Shown here: one piece after another, positions 54,420 through 63,583 of the stretch
Position numbering within the stretch: position 1 is the first letter of the stretch
Layout: each line of letters opens with the position of its first letter
Assembly (NCBI GenBank): GCA_934466475.1
Contig: CAKSLI010000001.1
Location: 1-64,000 of the forward strand
DNA: 64,000 nt
From: an uncultured Oscillospiraceae bacterium
GTDB lineage: Bacteria > Bacillota > Clostridia > Oscillospirales > Ruminococcaceae
Direction: 5' to 3'
The notes under the pieces: model-generated
What the model saw: the letters and a program-made list of their open reading frames with translations, nothing else
What the model was told of the DNA's origin: nothing
Databases searched by the model: none
Position numbers and translations under genes: made by a program

Positions 54420-55616
54420 ATGGATTATACGGTATATATGTCTGATGAGGGCATGAAAAAGGGCAAGCTCGGCGCATACAAGAATCATATCATCAAGAAC
54501 ATCGAGAAGATAGGACAGAAGAAGCTGGTAATAATCGGCGGCGGTGAGGACTATAACGTGCTCATGCAGGCGCTTGGTCAGCTCCGTGCGAAAAACGTCA
54601 AGGTCCCGGATATCGCATTCCGTGCGACCGTATGCCAGGACGCAGTTTCCGAGCAGGATGACATCAGGTTCATTGACGAGCTGAAAGGAAAGTCGGCTTC
54701 GTTCTATGTGCTGATAATCGCACCGTATACTCCTCTGGAGATACAGCTTGCAGGCATGGCGGGAGTTCCTGAGACCTCCGTGGCAGTCGCGGGCGCGCTC
54801 AGGGCGCAGTATGGCTATACCGAGAACGGCTACTGCGAGCTCAACGAGCCGTCAGGTCTCGGTATGACTCTCGCAGGAATGAAGCTGAACAAGGCGCTTG
54901 GCTCAGACGCGAAGCGCGCAGGCGGCCAGGAGAGCGCCACAGCCCAGCAGATGGCTTCCTACAAGGATAAGATGAAGGGACAGCGCTGCTTTATCCTCGG
55001 TCATAACAGCGCAAAGCTTGATGAGCTCAACGGACTTATGAACGAGCATGCGTTCGCCTGCAATGAATTCTGTGATTTCTTCACCAGGACCCCCCAGCGT
55101 CCTGAGTTTTTCGTGCTGACCAAAGAATCCTCCTATCTCGGAAACGGAAAGTACATCGAGGGTATGGAGTGCTTCATTGATGGCAGAATAAAGGTGTTCG
55201 AGGATAAGTTCAAGAAGAAGCCCTCCTATTTCAACGGCCTCGGAGCGGGACTTATCAGCGGTCTGCCCGGCTTTGGCGAGGCTGAGAGCACCTATGCAAC
55301 GGCGAACATCTTCCCGATGTATGTGATGATACAGCTCGCGCTGTACATGGGATTCAGCGAGATATACCTCTACGGCTGGGACGGCGTATTTCCCGACACG
55401 TTTGATGAAAACGGAATAGGCAGAAAGCCCGCAGAGGGCGAAGTCACCGACTTCCCTGCTGCAACAAAGCAGCTCCTTGAGCAGATAAAGAGATATGCTG
55501 AGAATAACGGCTCCAGGCTTATCAGCCTGTGCCAGACCAATGGATTCTCCATGCTGGAAAAGGCGGAATTCGGCAGCATTGACCTTTCTTCTTCAGCGAT
55601 ATTCGGCAGACTCTGA
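54420..55616 (+). CDS. DUF115-like protein, possible polysaccharide-related transferase
   Basis: 398 residues. The pattern CFILGHNSAKLDELNGLMNE, FACNEFCDFF, and then YFNGLGAGLISGLPGFG and LYGWDGVFPDTF resembles the DUF115/6-hydroxymethylpterin pyrophosphokinase MptE-like fold, used in bacteria by proteins near surface polysaccharide genes. The N-terminal half (IIGGGEDYNVLMQAL) looks like a nucleotide-binding Rossmann unit. The exact reaction is unknown. Ribosome site GATAGAGGATG. It leads thyA by 32 bp. Confidence 0.6.
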   Translation: MDYTVYMSDEGMKKGKLGAYKNHIIKNIEKIGQKKLVIIGGGEDYNVLMQALGQLRAKNVKVPDIAFRATVCQDAVSEQDDIRFIDELKGKSASFYVLIIAPYTPLEIQLAGMAGVPETSVAVAGALRAQYGYTENGYCELNEPSGLGMTLAGMKLNKALGSDAKRAGGQESATAQQMASYKDKMKGQRCFILGHNSAKLDELNGLMNEHAFACNEFCDFFTRTPQRPEFFVLTKESSYLGNGKYIEGMECFIDGRIKVFEDKFKKKPSYFNGLGAGLISGLPGFGEAESTYATANIFPMYVMIQLALYMGFSEIYLYGWDGVFPDTFDENGIGRKPAEGEVTDFPAATKQLLEQIKRYAENNGSRLISLCQTNGFSMLEKAEFGSIDLSSSAIFGRL

Positions 55617-55648
55617 GCCTCTGCCAACACTTTTTCAGGAGGAACAGC

Positions 55649-56476
55649 ATGAGCCTTGCAGATGAACTTTTTATCGAGAACTGCCGTGATATACTGGAGA
55701 ACGGCGTTTCTGACGAGAATTTTGAGGTGCGCCCGCACTGGGAGGACGGAACTCCCGCGCACACCATAAAGAAATTCTGTATCGTCAACCGCTACGATCT
55801 CCAGAAGGAATTCCCGATAATGACGCTCCGCCGGGTGTACTACCGTTCCGCTATCGACGAGATACTCTGGATATACCAGAAGAAATCCAACCGTGTAGCG
55901 GAGCTTGGCTCCCATATCTGGGACGCGTGGGCGGACGAAAACGGCACCATCGGCAAGGCTTACGGCTATCAGCTCGGTGTGAAGCACCACTATCCCGAGG
56001 GCGACTTCGACCAGGTGGACAAGGTGCTCTACGATCTCAAGCACAATCCTGTCAGCCGCCGGATAATGACCAACACTTACAATCATGCGGATCTCAGTGA
56101 AATGCGGCTTGCCCCCTGCGCGTATTCCGTGACGTTCAACGTCAGCGGGAACAGGCTGAACGCGATACTGAACCAGCGCAGCCAGGATATGCTGACCGCG
56201 AACAACTGGAATGTATGCCAGTATGCGGCTCTGCTCATAATGTTCGCGAAATCGACCGGATTCGAGCCGGGCGAGCTGGTGCACGTCATTGCTGACGCGC
56301 ATATTTACGACCGCCATGTGGACGCGGTGAAGCGTCTCATTGAAAAGAAGCCCTACCCCGCCCCGGAAATGCAGGTCGAGGACATCACGGATTTCTACAA
56401 GTTCACAAAGAACAGCTTTACGGCGGTGGACTACAAGTACCACGAATTCACCGACAGGATACCCGTCGCGATATGA
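55649..56476 (+). CDS. thyA: Thymidylate synthase
   Basis: 275 residues. ThyA fold: catalytic Cys in LAPCAYSVTF, RSQDMLTANNWNVCQYAALL (dUMP-binding Arg and Asp), and DAHIYDRHVDAV with the conserved His. The usual PCH reads PCAY and the RSxD-FLGLPFN stretch reads RSQDMLTANNWN, a variant form. It makes dTMP from dUMP with methylene-THF. No dihydrofolate reductase gene is adjacent. AGGAGG ribosome site. Confidence 0.95.
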   Translation: MSLADELFIENCRDILENGVSDENFEVRPHWEDGTPAHTIKKFCIVNRYDLQKEFPIMTLRRVYYRSAIDEILWIYQKKSNRVAELGSHIWDAWADENGTIGKAYGYQLGVKHHYPEGDFDQVDKVLYDLKHNPVSRRIMTNTYNHADLSEMRLAPCAYSVTFNVSGNRLNAILNQRSQDMLTANNWNVCQYAALLIMFAKSTGFEPGELVHVIADAHIYDRHVDAVKRLIEKKPYPAPEMQVEDITDFYKFTKNSFTAVDYKYHEFTDRIPVAI

Positions 56477-56483
56477 GGTAAAT

Positions 56484-57005
56484 ATGGAGCTCTGGGACGT
56501 TTACGACATAAACCGCAGTAAGACCGGGCGCACCGCCGTGCGCGGTGAAAAGCTCCCGGAGGGCGGCTATCATCTGGTGGTGCACGTCTGCGTTATAGGC
56601 TCTGATGGGAGAATGCTCATTCAGCAGCGGCAGCCGTTCAAGCAGGGATTTCCGAATATGTGGGACGTAAGCTGCGGAGGGTCAGCGCTTGCAGGGGAAA
56701 CCAGCGCTCAGGCGGCAATGCGGGAGATATCTGAGGAGCTGAGCATAACTCTTCACCTGGACGGTGTGCGTCCGCACTATTCCGTGACGTTCAATGACGG
56801 GTTTGACGACTGGTATGTCGTAAAGGCCAACCCGGATATCGCCGGACTGAAGCTCCAGTACGAGGAGGTCCAGGCGGTGAAGTGGGCGTCTGAGGAAGAA
56901 ATATTCAGCATGATGGACAGCGGCGCGTTTATTCCCTATTTCAGGGGATTCATTTCTACAATATTCCACACGGCGGATCAGTACGGCTCTATCCGCGAAA
57001 AATAA
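56484..57005 (+). CDS. Nudix hydrolase
   Basis: 173 residues from the ATG at 56484 (TGAGGTAA upstream), 7 bp after thyA. Nudix box GSALAGETSAQAAMREISEE ends in EELSI: the Gly of REUxEExGU is Ser here, otherwise intact. The N-terminal WDVYDINRSKTGRTAVRGE and QGFPNMWDVSCGG resemble the isopentenyl-diphosphate isomerase-like/YfcD group. It hydrolyses a nucleoside or other diphosphate, substrate unknown. Possible house-cleaning of nucleotides near thyA. Confidence 0.9.
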   Translation: MELWDVYDINRSKTGRTAVRGEKLPEGGYHLVVHVCVIGSDGRMLIQQRQPFKQGFPNMWDVSCGGSALAGETSAQAAMREISEELSITLHLDGVRPHYSVTFNDGFDDWYVVKANPDIAGLKLQYEEVQAVKWASEEEIFSMMDSGAFIPYFRGFISTIFHTADQYGSIREK

Positions 57006-57068
57006 CACTACAATTTTACTATGCCCCGGGAGCGGCTCGGATGGGGCGATTACAGAACAGAGGTAACA

Positions 57069-59048
57069 ATGTCAGAAGAAAAGAAGCTCGCGGTGCTTAT
57101 CGACAGCGATAACGTATCCGCAAAATATGCACAGTTCGTAATGAACGAGGTGCAGAAGTACGGCGTTCCCACCTACAAGAGAGTTTATGGCGACTGGGAA
57201 AAGGGAGGCAACGGCTGGCACGCTCCCGCAGTGAATTATTCGATAATGCCGGTTCAGCAGACAAGCTATGTCGCGGGAAAGAACGCAACTGATTTCTCCA
57301 TGATAATAGACGCCATGGATATACTCTACACTGGCAATGTTGACGGATTCGTGCTTGTAACCAGCGACAGTGATTTCACAAGGCTCGCCATTCGTCTGCG
57401 CGAGGCTGGCAAGCTGGTAGTCGGAATAGGCGAGCTCAAAACTCCACGGCCGTTCACGGTGAGCTGCCACCATTTCTGCTATCTCAACCAGATAGGCGAA
57501 ATGGAGAGCGAGTATGACGAGCAGGCTATCAGAAAGGCAGTGATGACGTTCGTTACGGAAAATGCGGACGAGCGGCTCGACCTCGCCAAGATAAGCGCGG
57601 TGCTCACGTCAAAGTTCGGCAACATCAACTTTGAGGAGCTTGGCTATAAGAGATTCTCGAACTTTATCGACAGCTTTCCGGAGCTCCGCAGGAGCAATAC
57701 GTTCGTTTCCATTCGCAAGAAGCGCACGCCGCCCGCCCCGGCAGAAAAGCCGCAGGAGGTCACAGCGGACGCTATCTCAGAGGCAATGAGCGAGTATCTC
57801 AGCCAGCATGAGCCGGAAAACGACAACATGCTGAAGCTGGAGAGCTATCTCAACAATCGCTTCGGAAAGATAGACTTTGCAAAATTCGGAAGCAGCAGAT
57901 TTGCGAGATTCATAGACAAGCTGCCCCAGTTCACCAGAACAGGTACGCTTGTAAAGCCGACGTCCGATGAGCCGGAAAAGACGATCTCCGCAGACAGCTA
58001 CCGCAGGGAAGTACTGACCTATGCCTCCGACAATATGCCGGACGGTGGAAATATCGGTCAGCTGAACAATCACCTTATGGGGCTTTTCGGCAAGGATTAT
58101 TTCAGGGCAATGGGTTTCGGCGATTTCAAGTCCGCGCTGGATTCCGTTGCCGGGGTAAGAGTTGAGGGAAACCGTGTGTTTATGGCAGTTCCGGAAGCAC
58201 AGCCTGAGAAGCCTGCGAATCTTCCGGGGCCGGACGAAAAGGCTATATTCGCGAGAATCCAGCAGTATGCCGCCGAAAATATGCCGGACGGAGGAAATCT
58301 TGGTCAGCTCAACAACGAGCTGATCGGCGTTTACGGCAGAGACTACATTGACGCGCTGGGCTATGGCGATTTCCGCGCCCTGCTTTCCGCAGTGCCTGAT
58401 ATCCGCATAAGCAAGAACCGCGCGTATTCTACCGCAGAGCCGGAGCTTCCCGTATCTGAAACAGCCAAGCAGGTGGCGCAGGTAATTGCAGAGGTCAACG
58501 CGCCTGCTGCCGTTGAGGCGCCTGCCGTTGAAGCGGCGCCTGAAGCTCCCGCGGAAGAGCTTCCGGAAAACGAACCGGATAACGCCCCCGAGGAACAGCC
58601 TGCCCGGACTGAGGAACAGCAGTTTGAAAAGCCGGAGCTCAACATAGTCAAGAGGGAGATACTCCAGTTTGTGGCTTCCTCTGAAAACGGCGGCAGCCTG
58701 TCGAGGCTTGGCGGAGTGCTTTCTGCAAAATACGGCAGGGATTTCCTGAAGCAGCTCGGTTTTACTTCCATGAGAAAGCTTGCGGCTGAGCTCAGCGGCA
58801 TGGAGATAAAGAACAACAAGCTGTATATCAGCGACGCGTTCGCCCAGCAGACAGAAGAGATAGAGAAATTCGTCAATGAATTCGCACGTGGCGAGGGCAG
58901 CCACAGCATAAGGGCGCTGGGTATAAAGCTCAAGGAGAATTTCGAGGGGTTTGATTTCAGGAGCTACGGTTTCTCGAGATTCACGGATTTCATCAACGCC
59001 ATTGACGGGGTCAGGGCGGACAGGTATCATGTCAAGCCTGCCGAGTGA
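57069..59048 (+). CDS. NYN-domain putative ribonuclease with six LOTUS/OST-HTH repeats
   Basis: 659 residues from the ATG at 57069 (AGAGGTAAC upstream). NYN/PIN-like domain (about 5-140): VLIDSDN with Asp12 and Asp14, GKNATDF with Asp75, VTSDSDF with Asp100 and Asp102, so the acidic metal site is intact. Six repeats of about 65 residues follow (about 149-218, 233-297, 308-374, 388-453, 523-588, 594-656). Each ends in a pattern such as FGKIDFAKFGSSRFARFIDK or YGRDYIDALGYGDFRALLS. A Pro/Ala/Glu linker (about 460-520) separates repeats 4 and 5. LOTUS domains bind RNA or protein partners. The target is unknown. It is followed by an aspartoacylase-family pseudoenzyme. Confidence 0.85.
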   Translation: MSEEKKLAVLIDSDNVSAKYAQFVMNEVQKYGVPTYKRVYGDWEKGGNGWHAPAVNYSIMPVQQTSYVAGKNATDFSMIIDAMDILYTGNVDGFVLVTSDSDFTRLAIRLREAGKLVVGIGELKTPRPFTVSCHHFCYLNQIGEMESEYDEQAIRKAVMTFVTENADERLDLAKISAVLTSKFGNINFEELGYKRFSNFIDSFPELRRSNTFVSIRKKRTPPAPAEKPQEVTADAISEAMSEYLSQHEPENDNMLKLESYLNNRFGKIDFAKFGSSRFARFIDKLPQFTRTGTLVKPTSDEPEKTISADSYRREVLTYASDNMPDGGNIGQLNNHLMGLFGKDYFRAMGFGDFKSALDSVAGVRVEGNRVFMAVPEAQPEKPANLPGPDEKAIFARIQQYAAENMPDGGNLGQLNNELIGVYGRDYIDALGYGDFRALLSAVPDIRISKNRAYSTAEPELPVSETAKQVAQVIAEVNAPAAVEAPAVEAAPEAPAEELPENEPDNAPEEQPARTEEQQFEKPELNIVKREILQFVASSENGGSLSRLGGVLSAKYGRDFLKQLGFTSMRKLAAELSGMEIKNNKLYISDAFAQQTEEIEKFVNEFARGEGSHSIRALGIKLKENFEGFDFRSYGFSRFTDFINAIDGVRADRYHVKPAE

Positions 59049-59073
59049 TCCTGTCGGAATGTGAGGTCACAGC

Positions 59074-60009
59074 ATGAAAAAGGATATCATATACAGTCTT
59101 TCATCGCCCTACCGGGACGATTTCCGGGTGACGGGCTATCGCTTCGGCAAGGGGAGCAAGTCCTGCTGCATAATCGGCTCGCTGCGTGGAAACGAGATAC
59201 AGCAGCTCTATATGTGCAGCCAGCTTGTGAAAACTCTTGATATCCTCGAGAAAAAAGGGTGTATATCCTACGACCGTGAGATACTGATAATTCCGTCAAT
59301 AAACAGCTATGCGACCAATATCGGCAAGCGTTTCTGGTGCCTGGACAACACGGACATCAACCGCATGTTCCCCGGCAATCCTGACGGCGAGACGACTGAA
59401 AGGATCGCGGCGGGCATATTTTCCGAGATATGCAAGTACCAGTACGGCGTACAGTTCGCCAGCTTCTATATCTCGGGAATGTTCATCCCCCATGTACGCA
59501 TGATGAAGACCTGCAAGGAGAACACCAGCCTTGCAAACCTGTTCGGTCTGCCGTATGTGGTGCTGAGAACTCCGACAGCCATGGATCAGTCCACGCTGAA
59601 CTACAACTGGCAGGTCAGCGGTACGGCGGCGTTTTCGGTCTACACAAATGCGACAGAGAGCATTGACGAGGCCTCCGCTGAACAGGGCGTTTCTGCTGTG
59701 CTGAGATTCCTGTCGAGAATGGGGATCATCAAGTACAAGTGTCACGGCGGCTATATGGGTACCATAATCGAAGAGGACGACATGATGAACGTCAAGTGCG
59801 GCGCGGCGGGAATTTACCGCAGTCTCCGCAGGAGCGGCGACGAGGTGGAGAAGGGCGACATACTGGCGCAGATCATCCACCCTTATGAGGGCAACGTCAT
59901 CAGCGAGGTAAAGGCGCCGGCTGACGGAATACTGTTCTTCGCCCACGAAAGTCCGCTTGTCATGGAAAACACCATAGTGTTTAAGATGATAAAGCGTCTT
60001 CATAAGTGA
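59074..60009 (+). CDS. Aspartoacylase-family paralogue, probable pseudoenzyme
   Basis: 311 residues, aligning along its whole length with the hydrolase at 16807. Shared features are IIPSIN, DINRMFPG, the C-terminal GDEVEKGDILAQI and VKAPADGILF. The zinc ligands are altered: HGDE is RGNE (Arg38, Asn40, Glu41) and DIHAS is VQFAS (Phe128 replaces His). So it probably lacks zinc chemistry, unless the substrate site was rebuilt. The fold might still bind acylated amino acids or act as a sensor. Ribosome site GTGAGG, 25 bp after the NYN gene; terminator 60019-60045. Confidence 0.8.
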   Translation: MKKDIIYSLSSPYRDDFRVTGYRFGKGSKSCCIIGSLRGNEIQQLYMCSQLVKTLDILEKKGCISYDREILIIPSINSYATNIGKRFWCLDNTDINRMFPGNPDGETTERIAAGIFSEICKYQYGVQFASFYISGMFIPHVRMMKTCKENTSLANLFGLPYVVLRTPTAMDQSTLNYNWQVSGTAAFSVYTNATESIDEASAEQGVSAVLRFLSRMGIIKYKCHGGYMGTIIEEDDMMNVKCGAAGIYRSLRRSGDEVEKGDILAQIIHPYEGNVISEVKAPADGILFFAHESPLVMENTIVFKMIKRLHK

Positions 60010-60018
60010 TTTTTACAG

Positions 60019-60045
60019 CGGTAGACCTTCGGGGCTGCCGTTTAT
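60019..60045 (+). terminator. UUCG-loop terminator closing the 53-60 kb unit
   Basis: CGGTAGACC-TTCG-GGGCTGCCG followed by TTTATT. Two positions in the stem are weak or unpaired. The rest of the gap (60046-60209) holds AT-rich sequence without visible genes. Confidence 0.75.
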
Positions 60046-60209
60046 TATATTATAATAGGTATAAAAATCGTTGGATTTGTAATACTTATAGTTGATTGAC
60101 GCAAGAATTTTGCGGAGAGTTCCGTAAACAAAGCGCCGTTTGTGCAAGGTGCATAAATATGTGGCTGTAATTTGCTGAAAAATTCTACACACAAATATCG
60201 CGAAAATCC

Positions 60210-60238
60210 TTGCAATCGGCGCTGTTATGTGGTAAAAT
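60210..60238 (+). promoter_or_regulatory. S10 operon promoter
   Basis: TTGCAA (60210-60215), 17 bp, TAAAAT (60233-60238). Confidence 0.72.
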
Positions 60239-60244
60239 AACTGT

Positions 60245-60549
60245 TGGCGGCTGTACTGAAGTATGTAAACGAGATTTTACACAAGACAGCCTGATTACTT
60301 GAAGGCATAGCGATGATGCCGGAGGTTGCGCAGCATGACTGCGGTAATTTCGGCGGAGTATGTCGGGCATATTAGCCCGGCGGAAGAAGATTTACAGAAA
60401 ACGTGGGTTTCTTCCCGCTGGCGCTGTTAAAGTGTCCGGAAATTCCGGATAACTAACATGCGGTCGGCGACAAAAAGAAACACACGGCACAGTGGATTTT
60501 TCAAAACAGCTTTTGCCAGCACACTACTAACAGAAGGGGTTGAAAAATC
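60245..60549 (+). promoter_or_regulatory. Long structured leader of the S10 operon
   Basis: About 305 nt with hairpins such as GGGC...GCCCGG (about 60366-60381), GAAGAAG...CTTCTTC (around 60383-60417) and CCGGAAATTCCGG (60437-60449), and no open reading frame. Known in many bacteria: S10 operons are controlled by L4 or other r-proteins at the leader. The structure here is not a class I can name. Confidence 0.5.
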
Positions 60550-60861
60550 ATGGCAGCAAATGAGAAGGTAAGAATCAAGATCAAGGGTTACGAGCACAGC
60601 GTAGTTGACGCAGCAGCCAAGAAGATAGTTGAGGCAGCTACACGCAACGGCGCGAGAGTTGCAGGCCCGATCCCGCTTCCCACAAACAAGGAAGTTGTTA
60701 CGATTCTGAGAGCCGTTCACAAGTACAAGGATTCTCGTGAGCAGTTCGAGCTGAGGACCCACAAGCGTCTTATCGACGTTATCCGTCCGTCAGCAAAGGC
60801 GATCGAAGCTCTTCAGACACTGGAGCTTCCCGCAGGCGTAGAGATTTCAATGGATATCTGA
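60550..60861 (+). CDS. rpsJ: 30S ribosomal protein S10
   Basis: 103 residues; [40 protein letters not shown] and the C-terminal [20 protein letters not shown] are unmistakable. It joins 30S head and (as NusE) transcription antitermination. First gene of the S10 operon. An AGAAGGGG ribosome site precedes it. Confidence 0.98.
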   Translation: MAANEKVRIKIKGYEHSVVDAAAKKIVEAATRNGARVAGPIPLPTNKEVVTILRAVHKYKDSREQFELRTHKRLIDVIRPSAKAIEALQTLELPAGVEISMDI

Positions 60862-60980
60862 TCATAGAGAGCATTGGAGTTATGTTGGACGGGCTTCCGT
60901 TCAACCACTAACCACGCACCACAAGGTGCATGGTCATGTTGAGAGATTCTCAACCAATAACCAAAGGAGGATTAGCCGCA
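60862..60980 (+). promoter_or_regulatory. Three-hairpin spacer between rpsJ and rplC
   Basis: Hairpin 1: GTTGGACGG-GCTT-CCGTTCAAC (60884-60905). Hairpin 2: ACCA-C-GCACC-ACAA-GGTGC-A-TGGT (60911-60934). Hairpin 3: GTTGAGA-GAT-TCTCAAC (60938-60954). Then AAAGGAGG and the ATG of rplC. The compact, tandem arrangement is typical of a cis-regulatory or RNA-binding module. Confidence 0.6.
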
Positions 60981-61613
60981 ATGACAAAGGCAATCATCGG
61001 CAAGAAGATCGGCATGACACAGATCTTCGACGAGGCAGGCAAGGTCGTTCCCGTAACAGTTATCGAAGCGGGTCCCTGCGTAGTAGTACAGAAGAAGACT
61101 ACTGAGAACGACGGCTACGAGGCTGTTCAGCTCGGCTTCGGAGATGTTTCTCCCAAGCACGTTAACAAGCCTGAGGCTGGCCACTTTAAGAAGAACGATG
61201 TGGCTCCCAAGAAGACACTTAAGGAGTTCCGCCTGGACGACATCAGCGCAGTAAACGTTGGTGATGTTCTCAAGGCTGACGTTTTTGCTGAGGGCGATGT
61301 TATCGACGTTGCCGGCGTAAGCAAGGGCAAGGGCTTCACTGGTGCCATTAAGAGACACAATCAGCACAGACTGAAGGAAACTCACGGTTCTGGTCCTGTT
61401 GCAAGACAGGCAGGCTCCATGGGCGCTTGCTCCAGCCCGTCCAGAATCTTCAAGGGCAAGGGCATGGCAGGTCACATGGGTGCAGAGAACGTTACAGTTC
61501 AGAACCTGGTAGTTGTTAAGGTTGACGTTGAAAACAACCTCATCGCAGTTAGAGGCGCGGTTCCCGGCCCTAAGGGCGGCGTTGTTACGATCGTCAACGC
61601 TGTTAAAGCATAA
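60981..61613 (+). CDS. rplC: 50S ribosomal protein L3
   Basis: 210 residues from the ATG at 60981 (AAAGGAGG 12 nt upstream). [20 protein letters not shown] start, methylation-loop [20 protein letters not shown], and [13 protein letters not shown]. It sits near the peptidyl transferase centre. Within the S10 operon; the spacer before it is long and structured. Confidence 0.97.
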   Translation: MTKAIIGKKIGMTQIFDEAGKVVPVTVIEAGPCVVVQKKTTENDGYEAVQLGFGDVSPKHVNKPEAGHFKKNDVAPKKTLKEFRLDDISAVNVGDVLKADVFAEGDVIDVAGVSKGKGFTGAIKRHNQHRLKETHGSGPVARQAGSMGACSSPSRIFKGKGMAGHMGAENVTVQNLVVVKVDVENNLIAVRGAVPGPKGGVVTIVNAVKA

Positions 61614-61631
61614 GGGAGGAGGACGATAATT

Positions 61632-62255
61632 ATGCCTAAGATCAACGTAGTAGATATGGCGGGTAAGGTCGTTTCCGAGCTTGAGCTTAACGAAAACGTA
61701 TTCGGCATTGAGCCGAACAAGACCGCAATGCATTCCGCTGTTGTGAATTATCTCGCAAACCAGCGTCAGGGTACACAGTCCACACTTACCAGAACAGAGG
61801 TAAGCGGCGGCGGCAGAAAGCCCTGGCGTCAGAAGGGCACAGGCCATGCAAGACAGGGTTCCACAAGATCTCCTCAGTGGAGACACGGTGGTATCGCCCT
61901 CGGTCCGAAGCCCCGTTCTTACAGATTCGTTCTGAACAAGAAGGTAAGAAAGCTCGCAATGCTCTCTGCTCTTTCCTCTAAGGTAAGCGCAAACGAGATG
62001 ATCGTTGTTGACGCAATCAAGACCGACGAGTTCAAGACCAAGACAATGGTAGCTATGCTCAAGGCTCTCGAGGCTGAGAAGAAGACTCTCATCGTTCTCG
62101 ACGCTGTTGACGCAAAGGTTATCAAGTCCGCTGCAAACATCGAGGGTGTTAAGACCACACAGTTCAACACTCTCAACGTATATGACATTCTCAACTGCGA
62201 TAAGTTCGTTATCGTTGAGGGCGCTGTCAAGAAGCTTGAGGAGGTATACGCATAA
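61632..62255 (+). CDS. rplD: 50S ribosomal protein L4
   Basis: 207 residues; [20 protein letters not shown] and [20 protein letters not shown] (the extended loop into the exit tunnel) identify it. In E. coli L4 represses its own operon at the S10 leader; whether it does so here is unknown. 18 bp after rplC; last base shared with the rplW start codon. Confidence 0.98.
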   Translation: MPKINVVDMAGKVVSELELNENVFGIEPNKTAMHSAVVNYLANQRQGTQSTLTRTEVSGGGRKPWRQKGTGHARQGSTRSPQWRHGGIALGPKPRSYRFVLNKKVRKLAMLSALSSKVSANEMIVVDAIKTDEFKTKTMVAMLKALEAEKKTLIVLDAVDAKVIKSAANIEGVKTTQFNTLNVYDILNCDKFVIVEGAVKKLEEVYA

Positions 62256-62551
62256 TGAAGGCTGCTCAGGATATCATCATCAAGCCCATCATCACAGAAC
62301 ACAGCATGGAGGCTCTCGCTTCCGGCAAGTACACCTTCAAGGTAGCTAAGGACGCTAACAAGATCGAGATCGCTAAGGCTGTTGAGACACTCTTCAAGGG
62401 CGTTAAGGTAGCTAAGGTGAACACGATCTCCGTTCGCGGCAGACTGAAGAGAATGGGCAGAAACGCTGGCTACACTTCCGACTGGAAGAAGGCTATCGTT
62501 ACCCTCGCAGAAGGCTCCAAGACTATCGAGTTCTTCGACGGAATGATTTAA
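62255..62551 (+). CDS. rplW: 50S ribosomal protein L23
   Basis: 98 residues; [20 protein letters not shown], and [20 protein letters not shown]. It lies at the tunnel exit, docking trigger factor and SRP. Start overlaps the rplD stop by 1 bp (TAATG), so translation is coupled. Confidence 0.98.
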   Translation: MKAAQDIIIKPIITEHSMEALASGKYTFKVAKDANKIEIAKAVETLFKGVKVAKVNTISVRGRLKRMGRNAGYTSDWKKAIVTLAEGSKTIEFFDGMI

Positions 62552-62568
62552 GTAAGGAGTGAAACGTA

Positions 62569-63402
62569 ATGGCTATTAAGAATTACAAGCCCGTCAATAA
62601 CAGCCGTCGTGGCATGACTGTTACTGATTACAGCGGCTTATCAAAGGTAGCTCCTGAAAAGTCACTTCTGGAGCCCGTTAAGAAGACCGCAGGCCGTAAC
62701 AGCTACGGTAGAATCACCGTTAGACACATCGGCGGCGGCAACAGAAAGAAGTACCGCGTTATCGACTTCAAGAGAGACAAGCAGGGCATGAACGCCACTG
62801 TTACCACTCTTGAGTACGATCCTAACAGATCCGCTTTCATCGCACTCGTAACCTACGAGGACGGCGAGAAGAGATATATCATCGCTCCTGATGGACTTAA
62901 GGTCGGCGACACCGTTCGCGCAGGCAGCGACGCTGATATCAAGCCCGGCAACGCTCTTGCACTGGCTGATATCCCGGTTGGTACCGTTATCCACAATATC
63001 GAGATGCACCCCGGCAAGGGCGCTCAGATGGTTCGCTCCGCAGGCAACATGGCTCAGCTCATGGCTAAGGAGAATGGCTTCGCTCTTATCAGACTTCCCA
63101 GCGGCGAGCTGAGAAACGTTTCCGATAACTGCATGGCTTCCATCGGTACCGTATCCAACCTCGATCACGAGAACGTAAACCTTGGTAAGGCTGGCCGTAC
63201 TCGTCACCTCGGCGTTAGACCGACTGTTCGTGGTTCTGTAATGAACCCGAATGACCACCCGCACGGTGGTGGTGAGGGTAAGTCCCCTGTTGGACGTCCC
63301 GGACCTGTTACTCCTTGGGGCAAGCCCGCTCTTGGCTACAAGACCAGAAGCACCAAGAAGTCTTCCAACAAGTTCATCGTTAAGAGAAGAAACTCCAAGT
63401 AA
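62569..63402 (+). CDS. rplB: 50S ribosomal protein L2
   Basis: 277 residues. [20 protein letters not shown] start; [20 protein letters not shown] near the C-terminus contains the conserved peptidyl-transferase-linked His. It helps join the subunits. 17 bp after rplW, with AAGGAGTG. Confidence 0.98.
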   Translation: MAIKNYKPVNNSRRGMTVTDYSGLSKVAPEKSLLEPVKKTAGRNSYGRITVRHIGGGNRKKYRVIDFKRDKQGMNATVTTLEYDPNRSAFIALVTYEDGEKRYIIAPDGLKVGDTVRAGSDADIKPGNALALADIPVGTVIHNIEMHPGKGAQMVRSAGNMAQLMAKENGFALIRLPSGELRNVSDNCMASIGTVSNLDHENVNLGKAGRTRHLGVRPTVRGSVMNPNDHPHGGGEGKSPVGRPGPVTPWGKPALGYKTRSTKKSSNKFIVKRRNSK

Positions 63403-63583
63403 TCCCGGTTCACTTTCCTCCCCCGCACGCCGCGGGGCGGAAAGGTTCCATGATACCATAACCCAAAAGTTGTTGTTAACAAGAACAGCGTTGCACATCA
63501 TTATTAAGGTTGTGCGTAAAACGTCATCGGCGAGTGCCGCTGCTCATTAACTTGCAGCTAAACTTGAAAGGAATTATTTAGAC
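63403..63583 (+). promoter_or_regulatory. 181-bp structured spacer between rplB and rpsS
   Basis: No gene. Stem CTTTCC-T-CCCC / GGGG-C-GGAAAG (63413-63444), then GCACA...TGTGC (about 63493-63515). A normal spacing here is 10-20 bp, so this gap is abnormal. It could hold an internal promoter or an RNA regulator; I see no clear -35/-10 pair. Confidence 0.5.
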
